A stretch of 64,000 nucleotides of DNA from contig JASGVS010000043.1 in assembly GCA_030054835.1 (NCBI GenBank), positions 62,001 to 126,000 of the forward strand, in the 5' to 3' direction. The translations under genes and the position numbers were made by a program. The notes under the pieces are model-generated. The model searched no databases. It saw only the letters and a list, made by a program, of their open reading frames with translations, and had not been told where the DNA came from. This DNA is from UBA3910 sp002391465. Lineage in GTDB: Bacteria > Bacillota > Limnochordia > Darwinibacteriales > Darwinibacteriaceae. Shown one piece after another: positions 44,280 to 52,601 of this stretch (positions within the stretch are counted from its first letter, which is position 1; each line of letters opens with the position of its first letter).

Positions 44280-44741
44280 ATGAGCAGACAGAACATAGAA
44301 GAGCTTGTTAGCGGCTGGGTAGAAGAGATAGTTGCTGATCAGGAAATAGAACTGGTCGATGTGGAATATGTTAAAGAACAGCGCGGCTGGGTACTCCGGG
44401 TTTTCCTTGACAAGCCAGGCGGCATCACCATCGATGACTGCCAAGCGGTCAGTCTAGTGTTGGACAAGAAACTCGACGAGGAGGATCCAATCCGGGGTTC
44501 GTACTCACTGGAAGTGTCATCTCCCGGCTTGGAACGGCCTTTGAAGAAAGCAAAGGATTTCCAACGCTTTGCTGGACGGCTTGCGGAGATTCGTACCTAC
44601 AGCGGTGTTTACGGACGCAAGAAGTTCAAAGGGATTCTACAGGGACTGCGGGACGATCAAGTGCTGTTGGAATTTGAAGGGGAAGTGATCGAGATTCCCC
44701 TCGATTTGATAGCCAAGGCCAATTTGGCTTTGGAGTTCTAG
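44280..44741 (+). CDS. rimP: Ribosome maturation factor RimP
   Basis: Needed for 30S assembly. The 153 residues show LVDVEYVKEQRGWVLRVFLD and the signature SYSLEVSSPGLERPLKKAKDF, with a C-terminal SH3-like barrel. The ATG at 44280 follows AAAGGGGCGG. It starts the large transcription/translation operon that continues through nusA and infB. Confidence 0.94.
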   Translation: MSRQNIEELVSGWVEEIVADQEIELVDVEYVKEQRGWVLRVFLDKPGGITIDDCQAVSLVLDKKLDEEDPIRGSYSLEVSSPGLERPLKKAKDFQRFAGRLAEIRTYSGVYGRKKFKGILQGLRDDQVLLEFEGEVIEIPLDLIAKANLALEF

Positions 44742-44756
44742 GGTGGAGGTCTAGGA

Positions 44757-46235
44757 ATGAATTTGGAGTTAATCGGTGCGTTAAACGAATTGGAGAGGGA
44801 ACGGGGCATTGCTGCGGAAGTACTAATCGATGCCATCGAAACGGCCATCGTTTCCGCGTATAAGAAAAACTATGGAGCCAGTTCGTCTTCGGCTGTCAGG
44901 GTCGAACTCGATCCGAAAACCGGAAGAATCGCTGTCTATTCGCGGCGGGTAGTTGTACCGGAAGTGCAGGACGATACGATCGAGATAGCGCTGGAAGATG
45001 CGCTGGAGATTGACCCATCCTACGAAGTGGGCGACATTGTTGAAAATGAAGTAACACCCGCTGATTTTGGGCGTATAGCTGCCCAGACAGCAAAGCAGGT
45101 AGTGATCCAGAAGATCAGGGAAGCGGAGCGCTCCATCGTCTACGATCTCTACTCCAATCGTGAAGGGGATGTGGTGGTAGGAACTGTCCAAAGGCCGGAC
45201 CGCCGTCAGCTCATTGTTGATTTGGGCGACGTGGAAGCTATTCTGCCCATGAGCGAACAGATTCCCAATGAGCAGTACAGACAGCACCAAAAACTGCGCT
45301 TTTATATCAACGAAGTGCGCCAAAGCAGCAGGGGACCGCAGGTCTTTCTTTCCCGTACCCACCCTGGACTGCTGCGGGCCCTTTTTGAGCTTGAAGTACC
45401 TGAGATCCAGAGCGGTGAGGTGGAGATTAAGGCGGTTGCCAGAGAAGCGGGCAATCGTTCAAAAGTAGCTGTATACAGCAGAAACCCGGACATTGATCCG
45501 GTAGGAGCCTGCGTAGGCGCCCGGGGTTCCCGGGTGCAGGCGGTTGTGGATCAGCTGGGCAACGAGAAGATTGATATCATTGAGTGGGTTCCCAACATTG
45601 AGGAGTTTATTAAGAATGCCTTGAGTCCAGCCAAAGTCCTGTATGTCCGTCTCGATGAAAAAGAAAACGTGGCTTACACAGTTGTCCCCCATGACCAGCT
45701 TTCCTTGGCCATCGGCAAAGAGGGGCAGAATGCCCGTTTAGCCGCACGCCTAACTGGTTGGAGAATCGATATTAAAGACGTTGAGCAGGCAGAAGAGTTC
45801 TTTGCCGCTTACGATATTGCCAAGGCTGAAGCTGAGGCTGAGACAGAACTTCTTGAGGAAGAAGTCGTTGAGACTGTAGAAGTCGAGGACGAAGAGCTAC
45901 GAGAAGAAGTAGAAATAGGCACAACAGAGGAAGAACTTGTACAGGAGGAACCGGAGGCTGTAGAAGATGCGGAACCTGCACCCGTTGAAATCAGTGAGGA
46001 GGAACTTGCCAGCTTAACTAATGTGACCAAACGCAAGAGTTGGCAGGAACGTTTCGGTGCCTTTGCCTTAGATAACGTCGAAGAAGAGAAGGAAGAGAAA
46101 GGCGAAAAGGATGACAAGGCCGATACCTCCGGGTCAAAGCAGGAACCGGACAAGGGGAAGAAGAAAAAGGAAATGGTTATTACCGATTTATCACAGCTGC
46201 AGTCCATCGACTTCAAATTTGATGATGAGAAATAG
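44757..46235 (+). CDS. nusA: Transcription factor NusA with long acidic tail
   Basis: RNA polymerase-binding pausing and termination factor. The N-terminal domain (1-125) is followed by an S1 domain (EGDVVVGTVQRPDRRQLIVD) and two KH domains (VGACVGARGSRVQAVVDQLG, LAIGKEGQNARLAARLTGW). After residue 350 comes an unusual 140-residue tail rich in Glu, with a short Lys/Glu run near the end, lacking recognisable folds. B. subtilis NusA stops at about 371 residues, so this extension of about 120 residues is lineage-specific. It starts at ATG 44757 and precedes rnpM. Confidence 0.95.
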   Translation: MNLELIGALNELERERGIAAEVLIDAIETAIVSAYKKNYGASSSSAVRVELDPKTGRIAVYSRRVVVPEVQDDTIEIALEDALEIDPSYEVGDIVENEVTPADFGRIAAQTAKQVVIQKIREAERSIVYDLYSNREGDVVVGTVQRPDRRQLIVDLGDVEAILPMSEQIPNEQYRQHQKLRFYINEVRQSSRGPQVFLSRTHPGLLRALFELEVPEIQSGEVEIKAVAREAGNRSKVAVYSRNPDIDPVGACVGARGSRVQAVVDQLGNEKIDIIEWVPNIEEFIKNALSPAKVLYVRLDEKENVAYTVVPHDQLSLAIGKEGQNARLAARLTGWRIDIKDVEQAEEFFAAYDIAKAEAEAETELLEEEVVETVEVEDEELREEVEIGTTEEELVQEEPEAVEDAEPAPVEISEEELASLTNVTKRKSWQERFGAFALDNVEEEKEEKGEKDDKADTSGSKQEPDKGKKKKEMVITDLSQLQSIDFKFDDEK

Positions 46236-46245
46236 GTGATCTTCG

Positions 46246-46518
46246 GTGAGAAGGAAACATGTTCCCATGCGCACTTGCGTTGGCTGTCGATCATCCTTTC
46301 CCAAAAAGGAACTGGTCCGCATCGTGCGCGATCCGGAGGGAAAGGTAGAGTTAGATCTGACGGGTAAGCGTTCGGGTCGGGGAGCTTACCTCTGCCATAG
46401 CACTACCTGTTTTGATTTGGCGGTAAAGGGGAAGCAGATTGAGCGGGCGTTAGGCGTTACTGTAGGTGCTGAAGTTTTGGAAGAGATCAGAAAGGTTTTG
46501 GATGAAACGAGTATATAA
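46246..46518 (+). CDS. rnpM: RNase P modulator RnpM (YlxR)
   Basis: The 90-residue protein has the YlxR signature: RTCVGCRSSFPKKELVRIVR, then GKRSGRGAYLC. The family binds RNA and in B. subtilis modulates RNase P. It starts at GTG 46246, 10 bases after nusA, and its last 17 bases overlap rplGA. Conserved nusA-rnpM-rplGA-infB order. Confidence 0.92.
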   Translation: MRRKHVPMRTCVGCRSSFPKKELVRIVRDPEGKVELDLTGKRSGRGAYLCHSTTCFDLAVKGKQIERALGVTVGAEVLEEIRKVLDETSI

Positions 46519-46825
46519 TTACCTGGGACTTGCTCAGCGAGCGGGCAGAGTGGTGTCCGGTGAACAAGCCCTAGAGGTAACGTTAGCTAAGCGCCGGGTC
46601 TTTCTCATGTTGATTGCAAGTGATGCCTCTTCCAACACCTACAACAAGTTTAAATCACTGGCTCAAAAACACGATGTGGAGTACTTTGTTTTTGGTGAAA
46701 AGGAACGTTTGGGGCATGCAATAGGTAAATCGCCGCGGGCTGTCGTCGGTGTTATCGATCGAAATTTTGCCAACGTAATTGGTAAGGAAATTGTGGGGTC
46801 AGTGCAGGAGAAAAACAAGGAGTGA
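46502..46825 (+). CDS. rplGA: L7Ae-family ribosomal protein YlxQ
   Basis: K-turn RNA-binding protein of the L7Ae/L30e group, 107 residues. The motif YLGLAQRAGRVVSGEQALE opens it, and VFLMLIASDASSNTYNKF follows, typical of YlxQ. The frame extends further upstream, but ATG 46502 gives the family N-terminus MKRVYNYLGLAQ and overlaps rnpM by 17 bases. It is followed by infB. Confidence 0.9.
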   Translation: MKRVYNYLGLAQRAGRVVSGEQALEVTLAKRRVFLMLIASDASSNTYNKFKSLAQKHDVEYFVFGEKERLGHAIGKSPRAVVGVIDRNFANVIGKEIVGSVQEKNKE

Positions 46826-46830
46826 TGTTG

Positions 46831-48924
46831 ATGAAGAAAATAAGGATCTACGAGTTGGCAAAAGAACTCGATATAGAAAGCAAGGAGATAATCTCTTTCC
46901 TAAACGAATTAGGCGAAGAGGTCTCCAGTCACATGAGCAGTATTGAAGGGGATGTTGCTGCGCTGATCCGCGATCATTTTAAGCCCCAGGAAGAAGATCC
47001 CGTTTTAGTTGTTGAAGACGATGTTGAGGAAATCGAGCAACCTAAGGTTGAGAAGATAATTAGACGGAACAGTCCAAAAGATGTGGAAGAGCGGGATGTT
47101 CCCAAGAAGCGCTCTAAGTCCAAAAAGCAAAAGGGCGGTAGGAGAACAGAGGGACGCCGCAAAGAAAAACAGCAGACAAAGAAGGAAATCACGCTGCCGG
47201 AAACCGTTTCTGTCAGGGAACTGGCCGATGCACTGGGAGTAAACGGAGCGGAGCTGATTAAGGAACTGATGAAAATCGGTGTAATGGCTTCCTTGGCCCA
47301 ATCCATCGACTTCGATATAGCTGCTATAGTGGCCGCTGAGTTCGGAGTGGAAGCTAAGCCCGAAATGGATTTGGCTGAACAGGTCTTTGCTGAGGTTGCA
47401 GATGATCCAGAAAAACAGGTTACACGACCGCCGGTAGTGACCATCATGGGTCACGTTGACCACGGAAAAACCACCCTGTTGGACTCTATCCGGAAGACAA
47501 GGGTAACCGCTACTGAAGCCGGTGGGATTACCCAGCATATTGGTGCTTATCAGATTGTGTATAACGACAATAGAATTACATTCTTGGATACACCCGGGCA
47601 CGAAGCCTTTACGGCCATGCGCTCCAGAGGCGCTAAAGTTACGGACATTGCTATCTTGGTAGTGGCCGCTAATGACGGCGTAATGCCCCAAACGGTTGAA
47701 GCGATCAACCATGCTAAGGCTGCCGGTGTACCCATCATTATAGCCATCAACAAGGTGGATCTGCCTGCGGCTAATCCAGATCGGGTTAAGCAGGAGCTGA
47801 CTGAACATGGGCTGGTAGTGGAGGAGTGGGGCGGCGATACCATTGCTGTAGAAGTTTCTGCCCTCCAAGGCGAAGGTATTGATGAGCTTTTGGATATGAT
47901 CCTCTTAGTGGCAGAGATGGAGGACCTTAAAGCAGATCCGGAGCGTCCTGCCCGTGGAACCGTTATTGAAGCTCAGTTAGACCGGGGACGGGGACCCGTT
48001 GCCACTGTCCTGATTTCCTCCGGTACGCTCAGAGTAGGCGATGCCTTTGTAGTGGGTAATGAATGCGGTAAAGTCCGTGCCCTCGTTAACGACCAGGGCC
48101 AGAACGTTCAGGAAGCCGGACCGGCCATGCCCGTAGAGGTACTGGGTATTGATGGTGTGCCTGAGGCCGGCGATCCGTTCGTGGTTGTCCAGGATGAACA
48201 AACCGCTCGCCAAGTGGCAAGCCTGCAACAGGAAAAACAGAGGGAGCGGGATCTCAGCCGCAGCAGCCGAGTAAGCTTGGATGATCTGTTCCAACGCATT
48301 CAAGAAGGCGAAGTGAAGGAACTGAATCTGGTAGTCAAGGCGGACGTGCACGGTTCTGCTGAAGCCGTTCGCGCCTCATTAGAGAAACTATCCACAGACG
48401 AAGTTAAGGTCAATATTATTCACCAGGCAGTAGGTGCCGTTTCCGAATCAGACGTTCTCTTGGCAGCCGCGTCCAATGCGGTGATTATCGGCTTTAATGT
48501 CCGACCCGAACCCAACGCCCGCCGGGCCGCGGAACGGGACGGCGTTGATATTCGCGTTTACCGGATCATCTACAATCTGTTAGACGATGTGGAAGCAGCC
48601 ATGGTTGGTCTGCTCGATCCTGAGTATAAAGAGCAGGTGCTGGGCAGAGCTGAAGTCCGGCAGACCTTTAAGGTGCCAGGTGCTGTGGTGGCCGGCTGCT
48701 ACGTGCAGGAAGGGAAAATTGTCCGTTCGGCACAGATTCGCCTCCTGCGGGATAACGTGATTATTCACGAAGGGCAGATTTCTTCCCTCAGGCGCTTTAA
48801 GGATGACGTCCGAGAGGTTGCCCAAGGGTATGAGTGCGGTATCGGTATCGAGCGCTACAATGACGTTAAGGAAGGCGACGTTATCGAGGCCTTCACCATG
48901 GTCAAGGTAGAACGAACTCTCTAG
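46831..48924 (+). CDS. infB: Translation initiation factor IF-2
   Basis: GTPase that recruits fMet-tRNA. An N-terminal IF2-N helix bundle (MKKIRIYELAKELDI) is followed by a Lys/Glu/Arg-rich linker (about 60-120), a second IF2-N (VSVRELADALGVNGAELI), then the G domain: GHVDHGKTTLLDSI, DTPGHEAFTAMR and NKVDLPA. C-terminal domains 2-4 follow. Several start codons are clustered (GTG 46822, ATG 46825, ATG 46831); AAGGAG lies 8 bases before ATG 46831, which is chosen. The 697 residues are normal. Confidence 0.96.
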   Translation: MKKIRIYELAKELDIESKEIISFLNELGEEVSSHMSSIEGDVAALIRDHFKPQEEDPVLVVEDDVEEIEQPKVEKIIRRNSPKDVEERDVPKKRSKSKKQKGGRRTEGRRKEKQQTKKEITLPETVSVRELADALGVNGAELIKELMKIGVMASLAQSIDFDIAAIVAAEFGVEAKPEMDLAEQVFAEVADDPEKQVTRPPVVTIMGHVDHGKTTLLDSIRKTRVTATEAGGITQHIGAYQIVYNDNRITFLDTPGHEAFTAMRSRGAKVTDIAILVVAANDGVMPQTVEAINHAKAAGVPIIIAINKVDLPAANPDRVKQELTEHGLVVEEWGGDTIAVEVSALQGEGIDELLDMILLVAEMEDLKADPERPARGTVIEAQLDRGRGPVATVLISSGTLRVGDAFVVGNECGKVRALVNDQGQNVQEAGPAMPVEVLGIDGVPEAGDPFVVVQDEQTARQVASLQQEKQRERDLSRSSRVSLDDLFQRIQEGEVKELNLVVKADVHGSAEAVRASLEKLSTDEVKVNIIHQAVGAVSESDVLLAAASNAVIIGFNVRPEPNARRAAERDGVDIRVYRIIYNLLDDVEAAMVGLLDPEYKEQVLGRAEVRQTFKVPGAVVAGCYVQEGKIVRSAQIRLLRDNVIIHEGQISSLRRFKDDVREVAQGYECGIGIERYNDVKEGDVIEAFTMVKVERTL

Positions 48925-48935
48925 GAGTGATAGGC

Positions 48936-49304
48936 ATGGCAACAAGCAGGCACGTTAGGGTTGCCGAGGAGATAAAGCGCGAAGTAAGCGCGATTGTAGC
49001 CAATGAAGTGAAGGATCCCCGTCTGGGCATGCTCAGCATCACCGATGTGGACGTATCCAGGGATCTCTCCTTTGCTAAGATCTATTTCAGCATGCTCGGT
49101 TCGGAAGAAGAGCGGGCAAACACGCTGGAAGGTTTGGATAGAGCTAAGGGTTTTATCCGTTCAGAACTGGCCAAAAGAATAAGGGTCAGACATATACCTG
49201 AAATCAGTTTCCACTTCGATCCCTCGCTTGAGTATGGTTTTAAGATGAACGCTCTGCTCAGAACGCTTCAGAGCGGGGAGGATGGGGAACAGGACGAAGA
49301 ATGA
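48936..49304 (+). CDS. rbfA: Ribosome-binding factor A
   Basis: KH-type protein for late 30S maturation. The 122 residues show RHVRVAEEIKREVSAIVANEV and VKDPRLGMLSITDVDVSRDL, then FHFDPSLEYGFKMNALL near the end. ATG 48936 has AGGAG 8 bases upstream; GTG 48927 is in frame but overlaps the RBS. The stop overlaps nrnA. Confidence 0.94.
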   Translation: MATSRHVRVAEEIKREVSAIVANEVKDPRLGMLSITDVDVSRDLSFAKIYFSMLGSEEERANTLEGLDRAKGFIRSELAKRIRVRHIPEISFHFDPSLEYGFKMNALLRTLQSGEDGEQDEE

Positions 49305-50284
49305 ACACACTTGGTGAAGTAGCTGTTTATTTGAAGAGTAACGATGATTTTATCATCGTTGGCCACGAGAGGCCGGACCATGACAGCCTCGGCTCAATGC
49401 TGGGGCTGTATTTTGGCTTGCGTAAAATGGGGAAACGCTGTCGACTGATCAGTGGTGATCCGATTCCCGCCGGCCTGAGCTGGTCCGGACTTGACTGGAT
49501 AGAATACCTTCCTAGGGGCTTTGATCCCGGGGAAAGTTGCGTGATCGTAGTGGACTGTGAACCGGAACGAACTGGCAGTTTGGCTCAGAGCGTGTTATCC
49601 GCTAAGAGGCTTGTGAACATCGATCACCATGAGCGAGAGCGGGGCCTGGGAGACGTTGTCTATGTTGCTCCCAAAGAGGCTGCCACCTCTGTGATCATTT
49701 ACCGGCTCCTTAGGGAGCTGGGTGTTTCCCTCAGCAGGGAAATTGCCGTGCCCCTTTATGGCGGTATTTTAGGTGATACGGGTGGTTTTCGTTACTCCAA
49801 CACCACTCCTGAAGTGCTGGAGATCGGAGCAGAGCTGTTGAGGTACGACCTGGAACCCGACGTTTTGGCCCGGGAGATATTTGCTTCCCATCCTCTCAGT
49901 TTTCTACGGTTGTTGGGGCACACCCTGTCCAAGCTGGAAACGACGGAGGATGGACGCCTAGTCTGGGCAGCGGTCAGTCTGGAGGACTACGAGAAGTTCG
50001 GCTGGGATCCCAGCCAACATGACCAGCTTATAAGCTATATTCGCGCGGTGGATACAGCGGAAATTGCCATACTCTTCCGGGAGACTGAACCGAATCAGAT
50101 TCGCATCGGATTTCGGGCAAACAACGTTGACGTGGGCAGCCTTGCCCGCCAGTTCGGTGGCGGTGGACATCGCCTGGCGTCAGGAGCGAGCATCACGGGT
50201 GACTTGGATATAGTGACAGCTGAGGTGGTTGAGGCTGCCAAAGAGTATTTAACAGTGGGTGAACGGTATGAACGGGATAGTTAA
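49301..50284 (+). CDS. nrnA: DHH-family phosphoesterase NrnA (oligoribonuclease / pAp phosphatase)
   Basis: Degrades short RNA remnants and 3'-phosphoadenosine 5'-phosphate. The DHH motifs are intact: VGHERPDHDSLGSMLGL, VVDCEP, VNIDHHERE and GDTGGFRYSN; the DHHA1 domain ends with FGGGGHRLASGASI. The 327 residues match B. subtilis YtqI/NrnA. The gene overlaps rbfA by 4 bases and truB by 17, an order common in Clostridia. Confidence 0.93.
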   Translation: MNTLGEVAVYLKSNDDFIIVGHERPDHDSLGSMLGLYFGLRKMGKRCRLISGDPIPAGLSWSGLDWIEYLPRGFDPGESCVIVVDCEPERTGSLAQSVLSAKRLVNIDHHERERGLGDVVYVAPKEAATSVIIYRLLRELGVSLSREIAVPLYGGILGDTGGFRYSNTTPEVLEIGAELLRYDLEPDVLAREIFASHPLSFLRLLGHTLSKLETTEDGRLVWAAVSLEDYEKFGWDPSQHDQLISYIRAVDTAEIAILFRETEPNQIRIGFRANNVDVGSLARQFGGGGHRLASGASITGDLDIVTAEVVEAAKEYLTVGERYERDS

Positions 50285-51200
50285 CCTGCTCAAACCTGCG
50301 GGCATGAGTTCCCATCAGGCCGTTGCCTTTCTCAGGCGTGTGCTGAAAACCAAACGGGTGGGGCATACCGGTACTCTTGACCCTGGTGCCAGTGGCGTGT
50401 TGCCCCTGGTTGTGGGCCAGGGGACCAAACTTTCCCAGTATATGTTGGAACATGACAAGGCTTATACAGCCGAACTAACGCTGGGCCTTTCAACTTCCAC
50501 GCAGGATGGTGCCGGTGAAACGGTAGAACTGAAAACCGATTTTTCCCTGACGCCATACAGGCTGGGGGAGGCTTTGGCTAAGTTCAAGGGCACCATTGAA
50601 CAGGTCCCGCCCATGGCATCCGCTGTGCGCGTTGAGGGTAAACGGCTTTACCAGTTAGCCCGGGAGGGTAAGTCCATTGAACGTACCCCCCGCCAGGTGG
50701 AAATCTATTCAATCCATGTGGAACGGATTTGGAGCGAAGATGAGTACAAGCTCACCTTTGGAACCAGAGTACTGCTGCATATCTCCTGTTCCAAGGGTAC
50801 CTATATCCGAACTCTCTGCCATGATATCGGCACAGAACTGGGCGTTCCCGCCCATTTATCCTTCCTGACTCGCACTGCCAGTGGTCCTTTCACCAGCGAC
50901 CAGGCGTACACTCTTGAAGAGATAGAGGAGTTGGCGGGTGGGGGGGATTACCGTTTTCTTCTGCCCATGGAGACGGCCCTGCCCGATTGGCCCAAGGTGA
51001 AAGTCCATCCCCTCGTGGAGGAGCGGCTGAAGCACGGTAATTTCATTCTGCCTGAACATCTGGTGGATGTACCTACCTCACTTGTAGTGGGAGAGCAGGT
51101 TGTGTTAATGTCTGTCGATGAAGAGATTTTGGCCCTGGCTGAAATAAAGAGAACTAACAAACTAATATGCCAACCCTTCCGGGTTTTTGCGGGGGGATAG
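50268..51200 (+). CDS. truB: tRNA pseudouridine-55 synthase TruB
   Basis: Makes pseudouridine 55 in the T loop, acting on the same loop as TrmFO. The catalytic aspartate lies in VGHTGTLDPGASGVLPLVVG; GAGETVELK and QVPPMASAVRVEGKRLY follow, and a small C-terminal PUA-like region closes the 310 residues. GTG 50259 is in frame, but ATG 50268 begins the usual MNGIVNLLKPAGM. It ends in TAG, and ribF continues in the same frame after a single codon. Confidence 0.95.
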   Translation: MNGIVNLLKPAGMSSHQAVAFLRRVLKTKRVGHTGTLDPGASGVLPLVVGQGTKLSQYMLEHDKAYTAELTLGLSTSTQDGAGETVELKTDFSLTPYRLGEALAKFKGTIEQVPPMASAVRVEGKRLYQLAREGKSIERTPRQVEIYSIHVERIWSEDEYKLTFGTRVLLHISCSKGTYIRTLCHDIGTELGVPAHLSFLTRTASGPFTSDQAYTLEEIEELAGGGDYRFLLPMETALPDWPKVKVHPLVEERLKHGNFILPEHLVDVPTSLVVGEQVVLMSVDEEILALAEIKRTNKLICQPFRVFAGG

Positions 51201-51203
51201 ACA

Positions 51204-52151
51204 CTGGAAATTAAATGGATTAGAAAAAGAGAATCCGCCGGCCGCAGCGTTGCCTTAGGTACCTTTGACGGTGTGCACAGGGGGCATCAGCACCTTTTGG
51301 CGGAAACGATAAAAAACCGCCCAGCTGGTGGTACAAGCTGTGTATTCACCTTCGATGTACCGCCGGAACAGTATTTCAAGGGGAAATATGGACTGATCAC
51401 CTCTTTCCCAGGCAAGGTGGAAAGGTTTTTTGCCTATGGCATTGAGGAGGTAGCGTGGCTTCCCTTTACCATCGAGTTCGCCTCCATGGAGGCAGAACAT
51501 TTCGTCCGTAATATTTTGGTGAGGCAGCTGAACGCTAAGCATATAGTTTGCGGTTTTGACTTTCGCTTTGGACGGGGTAGAGCAGGAGACTGCGCGTTTC
51601 TGAAGGAAATGGGTGCTTCTCTAGGATTCACCGTTACGGAGGTTGGGGCTGTTCAGGTCAATGGAGAAGAGGCGATCAGCAGCACTTTGATACGCCGTCT
51701 AATATCCGACGGCGAGTTGGAACAAGCTGCCCGCTATTTGGGTTATTTTCCTACCTACAGTGGTAGGATCGTTCACGGTGAGGGTAGGGGCAGACTGTTG
51801 GGTTTTCCCACAGCCAACCTGCAAATTGACCCCAGAATGGTGCTGCCGCCGGAGGGGGTTTACCTCACTTGGTGTACACTGCCCGATGGTAGGGGAGTAC
51901 CTGCCGTTGCCTCCATAGGTAAAAACCCAACCTTTTCTGGAACGGTCCAGACACTTGAGGTCTACATCCTCGATTTCAGCGGAGATCTGTACGGTGAGAG
52001 ACTGGAGGTTCAGTTCCTCTACCGTCAGCGAGGCATTCACAAGTACGAATCCGCGGCCCAGCTGCAGGAGCAGATCGAAGAAGATGTGCGTATCGCCAGA
52101 CAATTGTTGCAGAGATTTCATTTACAAGACGGGCGAATTGTGCTAAGATAA
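51204..52151 (+). CDS. ribF: Bifunctional riboflavin kinase / FAD synthetase, probably starting at CTG
   Basis: Makes FMN and FAD. The N-terminal nucleotidyltransferase shows VALGTFDGVHRGHQHLL, FDFRFGRGRAGD and ISSTLIRRLI; the C-terminal flavokinase shows GEGRGRLLGFPTANL and KNPTF. The conserved GTFDGVHRGHQ lies upstream of the first ordinary start in frame (GTG 51273, inside that motif). Between the truB TAG and the motif the frame has no ATG, GTG or TTG; the only near-cognate codon after a G-rich RBS (GGGGGGATAG) is CTG 51204, giving about 315 residues, the normal length. Family is certain; the start is inferred. Confidence 0.9.
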   Translation: MEIKWIRKRESAGRSVALGTFDGVHRGHQHLLAETIKNRPAGGTSCVFTFDVPPEQYFKGKYGLITSFPGKVERFFAYGIEEVAWLPFTIEFASMEAEHFVRNILVRQLNAKHIVCGFDFRFGRGRAGDCAFLKEMGASLGFTVTEVGAVQVNGEEAISSTLIRRLISDGELEQAARYLGYFPTYSGRIVHGEGRGRLLGFPTANLQIDPRMVLPPEGVYLTWCTLPDGRGVPAVASIGKNPTFSGTVQTLEVYILDFSGDLYGERLEVQFLYRQRGIHKYESAAQLQEQIEEDVRIARQLLQRFHLQDGRIVLR

Positions 52152-52170
52152 CAAGTGGAAACCCTTTACT

Positions 52171-52199
52171 AGGAAAAGCGTATCTCCGGCGTTTTTCTT
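52171..52199 (+). promoter_or_regulatory. Hairpin in the rpsO leader
   Basis: AGGAAAAGCG (52171-52180) pairs with CGTTTTTCTT (52190-52199), ten pairs including two G-T, loop of nine bases. It lies about 24 bases before the rpsO RBS. It could be the ribF terminator (with an embedded T run), an S15-binding leader, or both. Confidence 0.45.
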
Positions 52200-52234
52200 G
52201 GGAAGTGGAGTTTTACAAAAATGGAGGTGCGATT

Positions 52235-52501
52235 TTGATCACACAAGAAGAGAAAAACCGTATTATTGAGCAGTTCAGTAGACACGATAATGACACGGGT
52301 TCCCCCGAGGTACAGATTGCCCTGCTCACCAAGAGGATCGAAGAGTTGACGGAGCATCTTAAGATGCACAAAAACGATCATCACTCCCGCAGGGGCCTGT
52401 ATAAAATGATCGGGCAGAGAAGGGGCCTGTTAAACTATCTGATGAAAAAAGACATTGAGCGCTACCGTACACTCATTCAAGAGCTAGGTTTGCGCCGGTA
52501 A
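52235..52501 (+). CDS. rpsO: 30S ribosomal protein S15
   Basis: Binds 16S rRNA early in 30S assembly. The 88 residues include DTGSPEVQIALLTKRIEELT, the block HHSRRGLYKMIGQRRGLLNYL and the end RYRTLIQELGLRR. The frame is open further upstream, but TTG 52235 has GGAGG 7 bases upstream and gives the standard N-terminus (ITQEEKNRII). A terminator begins at the stop codon. Confidence 0.95.
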   Translation: MITQEEKNRIIEQFSRHDNDTGSPEVQIALLTKRIEELTEHLKMHKNDHHSRRGLYKMIGQRRGLLNYLMKKDIERYRTLIQELGLRR

Positions 52502-52527
52502 AAAAGCGGGTAGCCCCGCTTTTTTTA
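52501..52527 (+). terminator. Intrinsic terminator after rpsO
   Basis: GCGGG (52506-52510) pairs with CCCGC (52515-52519), loop TAGC, extended by five A opposite T, then a run of T residues. Its A-rich and T-rich flanks would also work on the other strand. Confidence 0.88.
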
Positions 52528-52531
52528 TAAT

Positions 52532-52559
52532 TTGCTAAAGAGGTTAAGTGGGCTATACT
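52532..52559 (+). promoter_or_regulatory. Likely sigma-A promoter for pnp
   Basis: TTGCTA (52532-52537) and TATACT (52554-52559) are separated by 16 bases, immediately after the rpsO terminator and about 40 bases upstream of the pnp start. Hexamers are near consensus. Confidence 0.65.
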
Positions 52560-52601
52560 AAAAGTGAGCCTAAAGAACATAGATGGAGGTAAAAAAAGAG
52601 T

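Noticed and set aside
47005..47868. Long open frame on the minus strand opposite infB (287 residues)
   Set aside because: It lies wholly opposite a clear IF-2 gene, has no recognisable motif and no fitting RBS; it is a shadow of codon bias.
51201..51273. FMN riboswitch controlling ribF
   Set aside because: ribF follows truB after three bases, leaving no room for the aptamer, and no RFN-like conserved segments are visible.
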